Source of the DNA: Devosia sp.
GTDB lineage: Bacteria > Pseudomonadota > Alphaproteobacteria > Rhizobiales > Devosiaceae
Assembly: GCA_016713105.1 (NCBI GenBank)
Contig: JADJPS010000020.1
Location: 124,001-188,000, forward strand
Direction: 5' to 3'
DNA: 64,000 nt
Shown: piece by piece, positions 51,816 through 61,368 of the stretch
How positions within the stretch are numbered: position 1 is the first letter of the stretch
How the letters are laid out: each line of letters starts with the position of its first letter
Program-made: the position numbers and the translations under genes
Notes under the pieces: model-generated
Told to the model about the DNA's origin: nothing
The model's database searches: none
The model's input: only the letters and a program-made list of their open reading frames with translations

Positions 51816-53711
51816 CTACCACCCGCCGCCGCCACCGCCGCCGCCGCCGCCGCCCGATCCACCGCCACCGCCGGAAAAGCCCGAGCCCGAGGAGCTCGAC
51901 GGCTGGGCGGCGATCATCGCGGCGCTCATGCCGGTTGCGACCGAGGCGACGGTGTTCGAAAAGCCGCCCGAGCCCGAGGACCAGTCGCGGCCGGTGTAGA
52001 AGCCCGGGTGGTAGCCGCCCTGCGCGTCGGCGACGGCGTTACGGGCCAGTTCGCCCTCGAAATGCTCGGACCACGGCTTTTCGACCCCGAGCGCGATGGC
52101 ATAGGGCAGGATGCGCTCGAAGCGCTCGATGGTCATGGGCGGCTCGCCCACGATGTTGAGGCCGTTCTTCTCGGCGGTGTCGAGATACATCCTGAAGCCG
52201 TCGATCTGGTCCATCAGCTTGCGGCCCTGCACCGTCGGCGCCCGCATCAGCACGGCGAAGACGACGTTGACGAGCACGATCGAGACGGCGCCGATCAGCG
52301 GCCCGTCGAGCCGCAGCTCGGACAGGAAGCCGAGTGCGGCGCTGCCGAAATTGGCGCCGAAGATGACCAGCCAGATGGCGAGGATGATCTTGCCGAAGCC
52401 GGGGCTGGTCCAGAAGGTCGAGAGCACCGAAGCGAAGATGCCGATGGCGATGCCGCCGACGGCGGCGACCACCAGCATGATCGGGTCGAGCATGTCGAGC
52501 AGGACGAGCAGCACCAGCAGCGCGGCGGACAGCGCCACGCCCAGCAGGACATAGCCGGTATTGTTGTGGAAATAGGCCTGCCGGTTCTCGGTCTCGATGT
52601 GCTTGATGAACTTGCCGCGCGTCTCGGCGAGCTTGGGCCCGTTCGTGGTGTTGACGGTGACGCTGCCCTTCGACCTGAAATACTCAAAGACCAGCCGCTC
52701 GCCCTCCGGCAGGTCGACCGGCGCCGGGGCGCCGGTGACCTTGACGGTCAGCGTCTTGCCCGGATTGTCGATGTGGACCAGACCCTTGACCCCGAGATCG
52801 AAGATCGCGGCGGTGAAGGCGGTCCAGCCGGCCTTGTCCCAGCCCATCCGGTGGATGTAGTGGGTGAGGGACGGCGACAGCCCCTTGGGGGCGTGGAACA
52901 GCGGGATGATGGTGCCCCTGGCCGGATCGCGCCCCACCGCGTTCCAGGCGAGAAGGTTGTAGAGCAGCACCAGCGCCACGGCGATGGCGGGGCCGACGAG
53001 GTCGCGATGGTCGCTGAGCCACCAGCCGAGGCGCTGCGACTCGTCGGGGACCGCGAGGATGCCCTTCTGGAACGACACCGCGACGCTGAGGCCTTCGCCC
53101 GGCTCGAGCCGGCGCTGGCTGCGGAAGATGGCTTCGGTGTCGGTGGCGCGGGTGACGGTGACCGCCTGCTCCAGCGAGCCGACCGGCCCGGTATAGCCGA
53201 TGAGCCCCGAGATCACCGCACCATCGGGCAGGGTGACACTGGCCACCGATTTCTCGATTGGGAAGTTCCAGTAGTTGCCGGTGACGTTCCAGAACAGCTC
53301 GTCGTGATCCTCGAAGGTCCGCGCCATCCGGCTCATGCTGTAGCGGATGGTATAGCGGTGCGGGCCGCGCGCGAGGAACACGTCGGCATCGCCGATGCGG
53401 ATGCGCCGGATGCCGTCTCCGACGGTCTCGAGCGCATAGGGCTCGACCCGGCCATCGCGGGTGACGGAGATCACCTCGAGGCTGGAGCGCAGCCGCGAAT
53501 TGTCCGGATTGATCAGCTGGGTGGGGATGTCGCGGTAGATGCCGCGCCGGATCTCGATGCCCTCGGCGGTGACGTCGATGGTTTCGGTGACATCGACCGA
53601 ACCGTCGACACCGAGGGTGATGGCGGAGGCGAAGGAGGTGATGGTCTCGGCCGCGGCGGCCGGGAGAGCGAGGAGGAGGAGGAACGAGAGCAGCAATGTG
53701 AGAAGCGCCAT
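51816..53711 (-). CDS. DUF2207 membrane protein
   Basis: A 631-residue protein from the ATG at 53711. It has a signal peptide (ending AAAAE), an extracytoplasmic DUF2207 domain (about 25-240; ITSFASAITLGVDGSVDVTE, RRGIYRDIP), a transmembrane helix near 255-275, a soluble segment, more helices near 395-505, and a glycine/serine-rich tail ending in a run of glycines and GW. The family (COG4907) is often paired with LemA, as here. Its function is unknown. The open frame upstream to 53939 runs through repeats and is not part of the gene. Confidence 0.85.
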   Translation of the reverse strand: MALLTLLLSFLLLLALPAAAAETITSFASAITLGVDGSVDVTETIDVTAEGIEIRRGIYRDIPTQLINPDNSRLRSSLEVISVTRDGRVEPYALETVGDGIRRIRIGDADVFLARGPHRYTIRYSMSRMARTFEDHDELFWNVTGNYWNFPIEKSVASVTLPDGAVISGLIGYTGPVGSLEQAVTVTRATDTEAIFRSQRRLEPGEGLSVAVSFQKGILAVPDESQRLGWWLSDHRDLVGPAIAVALVLLYNLLAWNAVGRDPARGTIIPLFHAPKGLSPSLTHYIHRMGWDKAGWTAFTAAIFDLGVKGLVHIDNPGKTLTVKVTGAPAPVDLPEGERLVFEYFRSKGSVTVNTTNGPKLAETRGKFIKHIETENRQAYFHNNTGYVLLGVALSAALLVLLVLLDMLDPIMLVVAAVGGIAIGIFASVLSTFWTSPGFGKIILAIWLVIFGANFGSAALGFLSELRLDGPLIGAVSIVLVNVVFAVLMRAPTVQGRKLMDQIDGFRMYLDTAEKNGLNIVGEPPMTIERFERILPYAIALGVEKPWSEHFEGELARNAVADAQGGYHPGFYTGRDWSSGSGGFSNTVASVATGMSAAMIAAQPSSSSGSGFSGGGGGSGGGGGGGGGGGW

Positions 53712-53778
53712 CGGCGCTAGTTGCACCCCCCCTCCCAACCCTGCCTTTCGAGCATAGCTCTCAAGGCCTTTGTCGCTC

Positions 53779-53801
53779 AAATCGCTCCACTGGAGCGATT
53801 T
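53779..53801. repeat. Perfect 23-bp palindrome between lemA and DUF2207
   Basis: AAATCGCTCCA and TGGAGCGATTT are perfect arms around a single C. It lies in a 245-bp spacer that also holds a CCTCCC...GGGAGG type palindrome at about 53885-53925. It could be a hairpin in the lemA-DUF2207 mRNA or a protein-binding site. Confidence 0.6.
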
Positions 53802-53956
53802 GGCCTCTGGCCGCTCCAAAGCCCGCCGCAAGGGGGGCGGTGCCGCTCCGCCAATGTGGATGGGACGTGCCCAGACACCCGCGGACACCCTCCCCCTGGC
53901 GGGGCGGGTCGGGGAGGGGGTGACCGCTGTCGTGATCATCGTGGTTTCGCGACCGC

Positions 53957-54514
53957 CTAGAACTTCACCGTCGGCACGGCGCGATCGGCTTCGTTGTCGA
54001 GCTCGAAATACTCGGACTTGGCGAACTTGAAGGCATTGGCGATGACGTTGGAGGGGAAGCTCTCGACCGCCGTGTTGAGGTTGCGCACGGCGCCGTTGAA
54101 GTAGCGGCGGGCCAGCTGGATCTCGTCTTCGACGCTGCGCAGGGCGTTCTGGAACTCGAGGAAGGTGGTGTTGGCCTTGAGCTCCGGATAGGCCTCGGCG
54201 ATGGCGAGCAGCCTGCCCAGCGCGCCCGACAGCGCACCTTCGAGCGCGCTGCGCTCGGCAGGGCCGGCATTGGCCCCGGCAGTGGCGGCGGCGCGGGCAT
54301 TGGTCACCGCCTCGAGCGTCTCGCGCTCGTGGCCCATGTAGCCCTTGACGGTCTCGAGCAGGTTGGGGATCAGGTCGGTGCGGCGCTTCAGCTGCACGTC
54401 GATGCCGGACCAGCCCTCTTCCTTGAGCTGCCGCTTGGTGACCAGGTCGCTGTAGATGAAAATGACATAGCCGACGATCGCCACGATGATCGCCAGGATG
54501 ACGAGACCGGTCAT
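53957..54514 (-). CDS. lemA: LemA family protein
   Basis: A 185-residue protein with an N-terminal transmembrane helix (about 3-23) and a four-helix LemA domain. VQLKRRTDLIPNLLETVKGYM is the signature, followed by ERETLEAVTNARA and the terminal DNEADRAVPTVKF. LemA proteins are membrane-anchored and of unclear function, typically encoded with DUF2207 or TPM-domain proteins. Confidence 0.93.
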   Translation of the reverse strand: MTGLVILAIIVAIVGYVIFIYSDLVTKRQLKEEGWSGIDVQLKRRTDLIPNLLETVKGYMGHERETLEAVTNARAAATAGANAGPAERSALEGALSGALGRLLAIAEAYPELKANTTFLEFQNALRSVEDEIQLARRYFNGAVRNLNTAVESFPSNVIANAFKFAKSEYFELDNEADRAVPTVKF

Positions 54515-54673
54515 GAAGCCCTCCTCTTGCCGCGCGCGAAACGCGAGAGTGTCACCGCGGCCGCGCCCCTGCAATTGAATTGCGGCAGGCTGAACCGGCC
54601 ATGAACAGGCTTGCGCAGCGCCCTCGGCCGAAGGCCAGGCGTGGTAACCGGATTTCCGTTGATCGTGCCAGAG

Positions 54674-54688
54674 AACCGATTTTCGGTT
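54674..54688. other. Hairpin overlapping the stop codon of the ArfA-like gene
   Basis: AACCGA and TCGGTT pair with a 3-nt loop, and the stem includes two bases of the TAA stop on the minus strand. A related imperfect element lies at about 54645-54660. In E. coli arfA a hairpin near the gene end is central to its regulation by trans-translation; any parallel here is speculative. Confidence 0.35.
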
Positions 54689-54863
54689 AAGGCTCGTCGC
54701 TGCGGGGCTCGTCGAGAGCCTCCAATGGGTCCGCCTTGTGCTTCGCCCGCCGGCGATAGCCCTTGGGATCGGGTTCGACCCTGGGCTGGAACTGGCCCTG
54801 GCGCAGCGCCCGCGCCGCGACATTGCGCGGGCGGGCCTGCTTGCGGGTGAGCGGGATCTTCAT
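54687..54863 (-). CDS. ArfA-like ribosome-rescue factor (58 residues)
   Basis: A short gene from the ATG at 54863 to TAA 54687, four bases after the MFS gene stop. The product is strongly basic. RNVAARALRQGQFQPRVE and GYRRRAKHK resemble the conserved core of ArfA, in which an AL-x-x-x-F-x-x-RV segment is followed by a KG-x-x-x-RK-x-KH segment. ArfA recruits release factor RF2 to ribosomes stalled on messages lacking a stop codon. The similarity is by eye and the protein is tiny, so the function is tentative. Confidence 0.5.
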   Translation of the reverse strand: MKIPLTRKQARPRNVAARALRQGQFQPRVEPDPKGYRRRAKHKADPLEALDEPRSDEP

Positions 54864-54867
54864 GGCT

Positions 54868-56304
54868 TCAGGCCTTGTCGGGTGCCGGCCCCGCCTCGGG
54901 CGGCGCCGGGTCCGCGCTCTTGCCGCCGGTCTCGACGACCACCACCGGCTCGATCGGGTCGGGGACGATGATCTCGGTCTCGGCCACCGAATCCGCCACC
55001 GGCTCGGCCACCGTCTCGGCTACCGTCCCTGGGGCCGGGCGCGGTGCGGGCTGGCGCGGCGGCGTCTCCTGCACCTCCTCGGCGCGCGGATCGAGCGCCA
55101 CGGTGCCCGGCGAGATGCCCTTTTCGGCGTTCATTGCCCGGAAGCGGATGCGTCCGGTGGTGTCGCGGACCGGGCGGACCTTCATCCTGAGAAAGGCCGT
55201 GACGGCAAGCGCGCCATGGAAGGTGGCGGTGACGATGAACAGCGCCACCGGAGCGATGGCGTTCATCGCCCAGCTGGCGATCACCGGGCCGATGGCGAGC
55301 CCGATGCCGAGGATCAGCAGCATGCCGCCGGCGACCCGGCCGAACTCACCCTCCCTGGCGAAGTCGTTGGCGTGCGCCACGGCGATGGCATAGAGCGGGT
55401 AGGCGCCGAAGCCGTAGAGCCCGAACAGGATGAACATCAGCACCCCGCCGGCCGGGTTGATCAGCACGGTCAAGAGCCCGATGAAGGCGGCAAAGCCGGA
55501 CAGCCCGACGATCACGAGGCGCCGGTCGATCTTGTCGCTGAGCCGGCCGAACGGGGTCTGGGCCACCGCCCCCACGATCGCGGTCACCGCGAACAGGTAG
55601 GCGATGGTCGAGGCATCGAGTTTCTGCCCGAAGCCGTAGACCGGGGCCAGCGTGCCGAACGTGCCGTTGGTCATGCCGCACGCAAAGGCCGCGATGACGG
55701 CCAGCGGCGAGGTCTTGTAGAGCAGCACCACGTCGAGCCGCGCCGAGGAAATCGGCCTCGGCTGCGGCGTCGACGTGAGCGCAGTCGGCAGCACCGCACA
55801 GATGAAGCTTATCGCACCGACGACGAACGGCACATATCCCAAAGTACCCGTAATCGACATGGCGAGCTGGCCGATGGTGGAGGCGGCCATGTTGATGGTG
55901 ACGTAAATCGAAAAGATCGTGCCGCGGCTGCGGTTGTCGGCCACCTCGTTGAGCCAGCTCTCGACGATCATCGCCGCGCCGGCAAAGCAGAAGCCCGAGA
56001 AGGCACGCAGCACGATCCAGCCGACGTCGTTGATCCACAGCAGGTTGAGCAGGATGGTGACGGTGCCGATCGCCGCCATGATCGAGAACGCACGGATATG
56101 GCCGACGCGCTTGACCAGCATCGGCACGGTGATCGAGCCGGTGACGAACCCCACCGACCAGCCGGTACCGATGAGGCCGAGCGCCAGCAGCGAGAACTGC
56201 TCCTCGGCGCCGCGCACCGACATCAGCAGCCCCTGCAGGCCGCCGCCGAACATCAGCAGGGCCGAACCGATGAACAGGGCGTAGATCTTCAGGGCGGAGG
56301 ACAT
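54868..56304 (-). CDS. MFS transporter, YcaD-like, with long charged tail
   Basis: A 478-residue membrane transporter of the major facilitator superfamily with 12 predicted helices. Between helices 2 and 3 is PMLVKRVGHIRAF, and ESWLNEVADNRSRGTIFSIY and GRLSDKIDRRLVIV are the usual loop motifs of the YcaD/YfkF group. The last about 90 residues form a cytosolic tail rich in P, E, V and A. The substrate is unknown. Start ATG 56304 chosen because the first helix begins directly after it. Confidence 0.88.
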   Translation of the reverse strand: MSSALKIYALFIGSALLMFGGGLQGLLMSVRGAEEQFSLLALGLIGTGWSVGFVTGSITVPMLVKRVGHIRAFSIMAAIGTVTILLNLLWINDVGWIVLRAFSGFCFAGAAMIVESWLNEVADNRSRGTIFSIYVTINMAASTIGQLAMSITGTLGYVPFVVGAISFICAVLPTALTSTPQPRPISSARLDVVLLYKTSPLAVIAAFACGMTNGTFGTLAPVYGFGQKLDASTIAYLFAVTAIVGAVAQTPFGRLSDKIDRRLVIVGLSGFAAFIGLLTVLINPAGGVLMFILFGLYGFGAYPLYAIAVAHANDFAREGEFGRVAGGMLLILGIGLAIGPVIASWAMNAIAPVALFIVTATFHGALAVTAFLRMKVRPVRDTTGRIRFRAMNAEKGISPGTVALDPRAEEVQETPPRQPAPRPAPGTVAETVAEPVADSVAETEIIVPDPIEPVVVVETGGKSADPAPPEAGPAPDKA

Positions 56305-56474
56305 GGGGCGCTTTCTGCTTTCGCACGAGTCCGTGGGCGCTTGCCTGTCGAGTCGGACCAAATTCGGGCACGAGAGGCAAGAGCTAAACAACAGAGTGCG
56401 CGAATAGCTGCAGATTGGCCCGGCTGAAACCGCCGCGCGGTGCCTCCGGATCGAATCCTGGCGATGCGCCGGTC

Positions 56475-57278
56475 TCAGCCGGCCGGGCCGAGCGCCTGGC
56501 CGAGGCTCAGCATATCCGACCAGGCCAGGGCCTTGGAGGCCGGGGTGCGCAGCAGGTAGGCCGGGTGGAGCGTGGCGAGGGCGCGGACCGGGTGGTTGCC
56601 GATGACGAGGTCGCGCCACTGGCCACGGATGCGGGTAATGCCGCTGGTGGTCCCGAACAGCGCCTTGGTCGGCACGTTGCCGAGCGTCACGAGGAATTTG
56701 GGCGCCACCAGCTCGACCTGGCGGATGAGGAACGGGGCGCACAGCGCCAGTTCCTCGGGCGAGGGGTCGCGGTTGCCGGGCGGGCGCCAGGGCACCATGT
56801 TGGCGATGTACACCGTCGTGCGGTCAAGGCCGATGGCGCCCAGCATGCGATCGAGCAATTGCCCGGCGCGGCCGACGAACGGCTTGCCCTGCAGGTCCTC
56901 CTGCTCGCCGGGGCCCTCGCCGACCAGCATGACGCTGGCCTCGGGGTTGCCGTCGGCAAACACCAGCTGCGTCGCCCGCTTCTTGAGCAGGCAGCCGTCA
57001 TAGGCGTTCATGGCGGCGCGCAGGGCCTCGAGCGTGGGGGCGGCCGCGGCGATGGCCCGGGTTTCGCCCGGATCGGACGGCAGCGAGACGAGCGGTGCCG
57101 GCGTCGCGGCGGCGGGTGCGGGCGCCGGCTGCACGGGTCCTGCCGGGCGCCGCGCCGGCAGCGAGGCGGCGAAGCGATCGACCGGCTCCTCGCCGACGGC
57201 GAAATCGACCCCGGCGGCCCGGTACCAGTCGAGCAGCGCAACCAGTTCGGAGGCGTCGGGCGGGGCGGGCGAGGACAT
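56475..57278 (-). CDS. Uracil-DNA glycosylase, family 4-like
   Basis: Excises uracil from DNA. It has 267 residues: a Pro/Ala-rich N-terminal region of about 80 residues and a catalytic domain with VGEGPGEQEDLQGKPFVGRAGQLLD (motif A, quoted in part), YIANMVPWRPPGNRDP and TLHPAYLLR (motif B). Family 4 enzymes carry a 4Fe-4S cluster. Only some of the expected cysteines are obvious (YDGC; LALC), because the first CxxC pair is reduced, as seems usual in Hyphomicrobiales members. Confidence 0.88.
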   Translation of the reverse strand: MSSPAPPDASELVALLDWYRAAGVDFAVGEEPVDRFAASLPARRPAGPVQPAPAPAAATPAPLVSLPSDPGETRAIAAAAPTLEALRAAMNAYDGCLLKKRATQLVFADGNPEASVMLVGEGPGEQEDLQGKPFVGRAGQLLDRMLGAIGLDRTTVYIANMVPWRPPGNRDPSPEELALCAPFLIRQVELVAPKFLVTLGNVPTKALFGTTSGITRIRGQWRDLVIGNHPVRALATLHPAYLLRTPASKALAWSDMLSLGQALGPAG

Positions 57279-57427
57279 GCGAGCCTTATGTCACAGCATC
57301 GCGCCCGGCGCCACACGCGGCAGGTTCGACGCGATTGACCGGAACCCTCCAAAAGTCCCGTATCGAGAGACTCGCCTCGCGGCAGTGCGGTGATAGACTG
57401 GGATACTCTCGATGACAGGGGAAGCAG

Positions 57428-57799
57428 ATGAAGCTGGGCGCCTTCTCGATCAGTCTCGCGGTCAGGGACATTGCCGCATCGCGGGACTTCTACATCAAGC
57501 TTGGGTTCTCCGAGCTGGGCGGCAATATCGATGAGCGCTGGCTGATCCTGACCAATGGCACCGCGACGATCGGGCTGTTCCAGGGCCTGTTCGAGCACAA
57601 CATCCTGACCTTCAACCCCGGCTGGAACGCCGACGCGACACCCCTCGACCCGTTCGACGACGTGCGCGACATCCAGAAACACCTCGAGGCAGAGGGCATC
57701 GCGATCGCGACGCGGGCCGATCCGGGTTCGACCGGCCCGGCGCATTTCGTCATCCGCGATCCCGACGGCAACGAGATACTCGTCGACCAGCATCGCTGA
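57428..57799 (+). CDS. VOC family protein (glyoxalase-like)
   Basis: A 123-residue protein of the vicinal-oxygen-chelate fold, starting GAFSISLAVRDIAASRDFY and ending FVIRDPDGNEILVDQH, the usual paired beta-alpha-beta edges. Metal-ligand candidates are the final E and an N-terminal S/H position, but the set is not complete enough to name a reaction. It is a single-domain, monocistronic gene. Confidence 0.85.
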   Translation: MKLGAFSISLAVRDIAASRDFYIKLGFSELGGNIDERWLILTNGTATIGLFQGLFEHNILTFNPGWNADATPLDPFDDVRDIQKHLEAEGIAIATRADPGSTGPAHFVIRDPDGNEILVDQHR

Positions 57800-57857
57800 G
57801 TTTGCGATCCGACGCCGCTTCGTGCCATAGGGCGGCAACCAGCAGCGAGGATGGGCC

Positions 57858-59501
57858 GTGAGCGAACGCGAGAGCATCGAAACCGACGTGGTGATCGTGG
57901 GGGCCGGTCCGGCCGGACTTGCCGCCGCCATCCGTCTCAAGCAGGTCGCCCCGGACCTGTCGGTGACCGTGGTCGAGAAGGCAGCGGAAATCGGCGGCCA
58001 TATCCTGTCCGGCGCGGTGATGAACCCGGTCGGCATGGACGAGCTGCTGCCCGGCTGGCGCGAGATGGGGGCGCCGGCCGGCGTTCCGGTCGGCCGCGAC
58101 ACCTTCCACCTGCTGACCGCCGGCGGCGACCTCGCCTTTCCCGGCTGGATGATTCCGCCGCAGATGCACGTCACGGGCGGCCTGATCGTCAGCCTCGGCG
58201 ACCTGGTGCGCTGGCTGGGCGAGCAGGCGCAGGGGCTCGGCGTCGACATCTTCCCGATGACCGCCGCCGTCGACCTGGTGCGCGGCGAAGGCGGACGGGT
58301 CGAGGGCATCGTCACGGGCGATCTCGGGGTCGGCGGCGACGGCCAGCCCAAGGCGGGCTACGCGCAGGGGATCGAACTCAGGGCCAAATACACGCTGATC
58401 GGGGAGGGGGCGCGCGGCTCGCTCGCCAAGCAGCTGATCGCCGGCTTCGGGCTCGCCCAGGGCCACGATCCGCAACTCTACGGGCTGGGCATCAAGGAAA
58501 TCTGGGAGATCGCGCCGGACCGGCACGAGGCCGGGCGGGTCGACCATTACCTGGGCTTTCCGCTCGACGATGCGACCTCGGGCGGGGGCTTTGCCTACCA
58601 TGCGGCCGGCAAGCGGCTCTACCTGGGGTTCGTGACGCACCTGAGCTATGCCGACCCGACGCTGTCGCCCTATGGCGAGTTCCAGCGCTTCAAGACCCAC
58701 CCGGCCATTGCGCGCCTGCTCGACGGCGCGACGCGGGTGAGCTACGGCGCTCGCGCCCTGACTTCGGGCGGGCTGCAATCGATCCCCGACCTCGCCTTCC
58801 CCGGCGGGGCGCTGCTCGGGTGCGCCGCCGGGTTCATGAACGTGCCGGCGCTGAAGGCCATCCACAGCGCCATCCGCTCCGGCAAGGCGGTGGCCGAGGC
58901 GGTGGCGGAAGCCGTCGCGGCAGGGCGGGCCCACGACCGGCTCGAGGGGCTCGACGCGCGCGTGCTGGCCACCGGCATCGGCGCCGAACTCACTCCGGTG
59001 CGGAACATGAAGCCGCTCTGGTCGCGTTTCGGCACCCTGGTCGGCGTGCTGCTCGGCGGCTTCGACCTGTGGTGGAACGCCATCCCGGGGTTCTCCCCGT
59101 TCGGCACGCTCCGGCACGCCAAGGCGGACTACGCCAAGCTCAGGCCGCTGGCGGCGGTGACGCCGCGCGCCTACCCGCGGCCCGACGGCAAGACCACCTT
59201 CGAGCGCAGCGCCTCGGTCTATCTCGCCAACCTCGGCCACGACGAGGACCAGCCGGTGCACCTCAGGCTCGCCGACCCGGCGGTGCCGGTGCGGGACAAC
59301 CTGCCGCGCTTCGGCGAGCCGGCACCGCTCTACTGCCCGGCAGGGGTCTACGAGTTGGTCGATGCGGACGGCACGCCGACCTTCCGCATCAATGCCGCCA
59401 ACTGCGTGCACTGCAAGACCTGCGACATCAAGGACCCGGCGCAGAACATCACCTGGGTACCGCCCGAGGGCGGCTCCGGCCCCAATTATACCGGGATGTA
59501 G
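57858..59501 (+). CDS. Electron transfer flavoprotein-ubiquinone oxidoreductase
   Basis: Passes electrons from ETF, loaded by fatty- and amino-acid dehydrogenases, to ubiquinone. It has 547 residues from a GTG start. The FAD-binding VVIVGAGPAGLAAAIRLK is at the N-terminus. The 4Fe-4S ligands are C493 and C516-VH-C519-KT-C522, with CDIKDPAQNI following. The membrane-associated segment GVLLGGFDLWWN is present. Complete and typical. Confidence 0.96.
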   Translation: MSERESIETDVVIVGAGPAGLAAAIRLKQVAPDLSVTVVEKAAEIGGHILSGAVMNPVGMDELLPGWREMGAPAGVPVGRDTFHLLTAGGDLAFPGWMIPPQMHVTGGLIVSLGDLVRWLGEQAQGLGVDIFPMTAAVDLVRGEGGRVEGIVTGDLGVGGDGQPKAGYAQGIELRAKYTLIGEGARGSLAKQLIAGFGLAQGHDPQLYGLGIKEIWEIAPDRHEAGRVDHYLGFPLDDATSGGGFAYHAAGKRLYLGFVTHLSYADPTLSPYGEFQRFKTHPAIARLLDGATRVSYGARALTSGGLQSIPDLAFPGGALLGCAAGFMNVPALKAIHSAIRSGKAVAEAVAEAVAAGRAHDRLEGLDARVLATGIGAELTPVRNMKPLWSRFGTLVGVLLGGFDLWWNAIPGFSPFGTLRHAKADYAKLRPLAAVTPRAYPRPDGKTTFERSASVYLANLGHDEDQPVHLRLADPAVPVRDNLPRFGEPAPLYCPAGVYELVDADGTPTFRINAANCVHCKTCDIKDPAQNITWVPPEGGSGPNYTGM

Positions 59502-59621
59502 CGCTCACGTGTTCGGCAGCGCCCCTTGCGGCGCAGTCGCAAAATCGCCCATCTTTGTGCGCCTGATCCGGCGCACCAGCCTGCCGTCCCCAGCCCTGCC
59601 GTACTTGGAGTTCCTGAGCCC

Positions 59622-61367
59622 GTGACCCATCCCGCCCGCCTCCTGACGTCGGCGCTCATCGTCATCGGCCTCGCCACCGGAGGCGCCCTGTCGCTCGACC
59701 AGGGCCAGATGTTCTCGGTGAGCCAGCTCAGCACTGCCGGCAGCTATCTGGCGGGACGCGAGGCGCTCTCCGACCTCAGCACCGGCGCCGCCGCCAGCTA
59801 TTTCCGTCGCGCCGCGGAGGCCGACTGGGACAATCCCATCATCATCGAACGCAGCTTCATCGCCCTGGCCGCCGACGGGCAGATCGCGGAGGCGGCGACG
59901 GTGGCCGGACACCTGCTCGAACTGGCCGCACCGAACGATCTCGCCAGCCTCGTCATCGGGGCGGAAGCGATCAAGGCGCGGCGCTACGCCGCCGCGGGGC
60001 GCGCCCTGACGACGGTCGGCGGCGACACCTTCGCCGGCATCACCGGCGGTATCCTGCGCGCCTGGGCCCTCGAGGGCGAGGGCAGGCGGGACGAGGCCGG
60101 CCAGGTGCTCGACCAGATCGGACAGGGCGGGCTCGAGGATTTCCTCGTCTTCCACCGCGCCATCATGGCCGACGTCGCCGGCGACAGCCGCGAGGCACTG
60201 GAGCTGATCGCCGTTGCGCACCAGGCCGATCCCTACATCGCCCGCATCGTCGAGGCCTACGCCCGCATGCTCGGCAATGCCGGGCGCTTCGAGGAGGCGC
60301 GCAAGGTGATCGCGGCGTTCGAGGGCCAGGGGCTCTCGCACCCGCTGGTCAGCGAGGTGAAGGCCGCGATCGACAGGCGCCAGCGGCCCGGCGTGTTCGC
60401 ACCGACCATCCAGGCCGGCGCGGCCGAGATGTTCCACTCGGTCGGCGTGGCGCTGGCCCGCGAGGGCAGCCCGGAGATCGCCGCGGTGTTCCTGCAGCTG
60501 GGTATCTATCTCGACCCCGGCGCCGACGTGATCGACCTGGTCTATGGCCAGCTGCTCGATGGCGCCGGGCAGTTCGAGGCCGCCAACCGGGTCTATGACA
60601 GCATTCCCGCCACCTCGCCGATGAAGCCGATGGCGGTCGTGCGCATCGCCGAGAACCTGGACGAACTCGGCAATCGCGACGAGGCGCTGCGACGGCTGGG
60701 CAACATCGTCGCCAGCAATCCGGATGACACCGAAGCGCTGGCGGTGCTGGGCGACATGCAGCGGGCGGCCGAGAAATACCTCGAGGCGGCCGACTCCTAT
60801 ACCCGCGTGCTGGACGCGGTGGCGGGGGACACGCCCGGCGACTGGCGCTACTACTACGTGCGCGGCATCGCCCATGAGCGCTCCAAGCAGTGGGAGAAGG
60901 CCGAGGCCGACTTCAAGCGGGCGCTGGAACTCAACCCCGACCAGCCGCAGGTGCTCAACTACCTGGGCTACAGCTGGGTGGACCAGGGCGTGAACCTGCT
61001 GCCGGCCCTGGAACTGATCGAGAAGGCGGTGGCCGGATCGCCCAATGACGGCTACATCATCGACAGCCTCGGCTGGGCCTACTACCGGCTGAACCGCTTC
61101 CCCGAAGCGGTCGCACAGCTCGAACGGGCCGTGCAGATCCGGCCGGCCGACCCCGAGATCAACGACCACCTGGGCGATGCCTACTGGCGTGCCGGCCGGC
61201 AGCTGGAGGCCCGCTTCCAGTGGAACATCGCCGCTGCCGTCGACAAGGAAGGTGCGGTCAAGGAGCGGGTCGCGAGCAAGCTCGCCAATGGCCTCGCGCC
61301 GCTGCCACCCGATGCGGCGGCCGGCACGCCGGTGGCCGAGGGCCAGCCCGCACCCGCCGCGCAGTAG
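59622..61367 (+). CDS. Tetratricopeptide repeat protein (periplasmic, TPR)
   Basis: A 581-residue protein from a GTG at 59622 with a GGAG site; an upstream start at 59526 is open but less likely. The first about 25 residues look like a signal or anchor. The rest is made of TPR helical repeats, clearest at about residues 330-560 (YYYVRGIAHERSKQWEKAEADFKRALELNPD and YIIDSLGWAYYRLNRFPEA, quoted for position). It ends with an Ala/Pro-rich tail. It probably scaffolds an envelope complex. It is followed after 1 bp by ispE. Confidence 0.88.
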   Translation: MTHPARLLTSALIVIGLATGGALSLDQGQMFSVSQLSTAGSYLAGREALSDLSTGAAASYFRRAAEADWDNPIIIERSFIALAADGQIAEAATVAGHLLELAAPNDLASLVIGAEAIKARRYAAAGRALTTVGGDTFAGITGGILRAWALEGEGRRDEAGQVLDQIGQGGLEDFLVFHRAIMADVAGDSREALELIAVAHQADPYIARIVEAYARMLGNAGRFEEARKVIAAFEGQGLSHPLVSEVKAAIDRRQRPGVFAPTIQAGAAEMFHSVGVALAREGSPEIAAVFLQLGIYLDPGADVIDLVYGQLLDGAGQFEAANRVYDSIPATSPMKPMAVVRIAENLDELGNRDEALRRLGNIVASNPDDTEALAVLGDMQRAAEKYLEAADSYTRVLDAVAGDTPGDWRYYYVRGIAHERSKQWEKAEADFKRALELNPDQPQVLNYLGYSWVDQGVNLLPALELIEKAVAGSPNDGYIIDSLGWAYYRLNRFPEAVAQLERAVQIRPADPEINDHLGDAYWRAGRQLEARFQWNIAAAVDKEGAVKERVASKLANGLAPLPPDAAAGTPVAEGQPAPAAQ

Positions 61368-61368
61368 G

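Noticed and set aside
56425..56470. tRNA-like TCGAATCC string
   Set aside because: The flanks do not form a T-arm, acceptor stem or cloverleaf.
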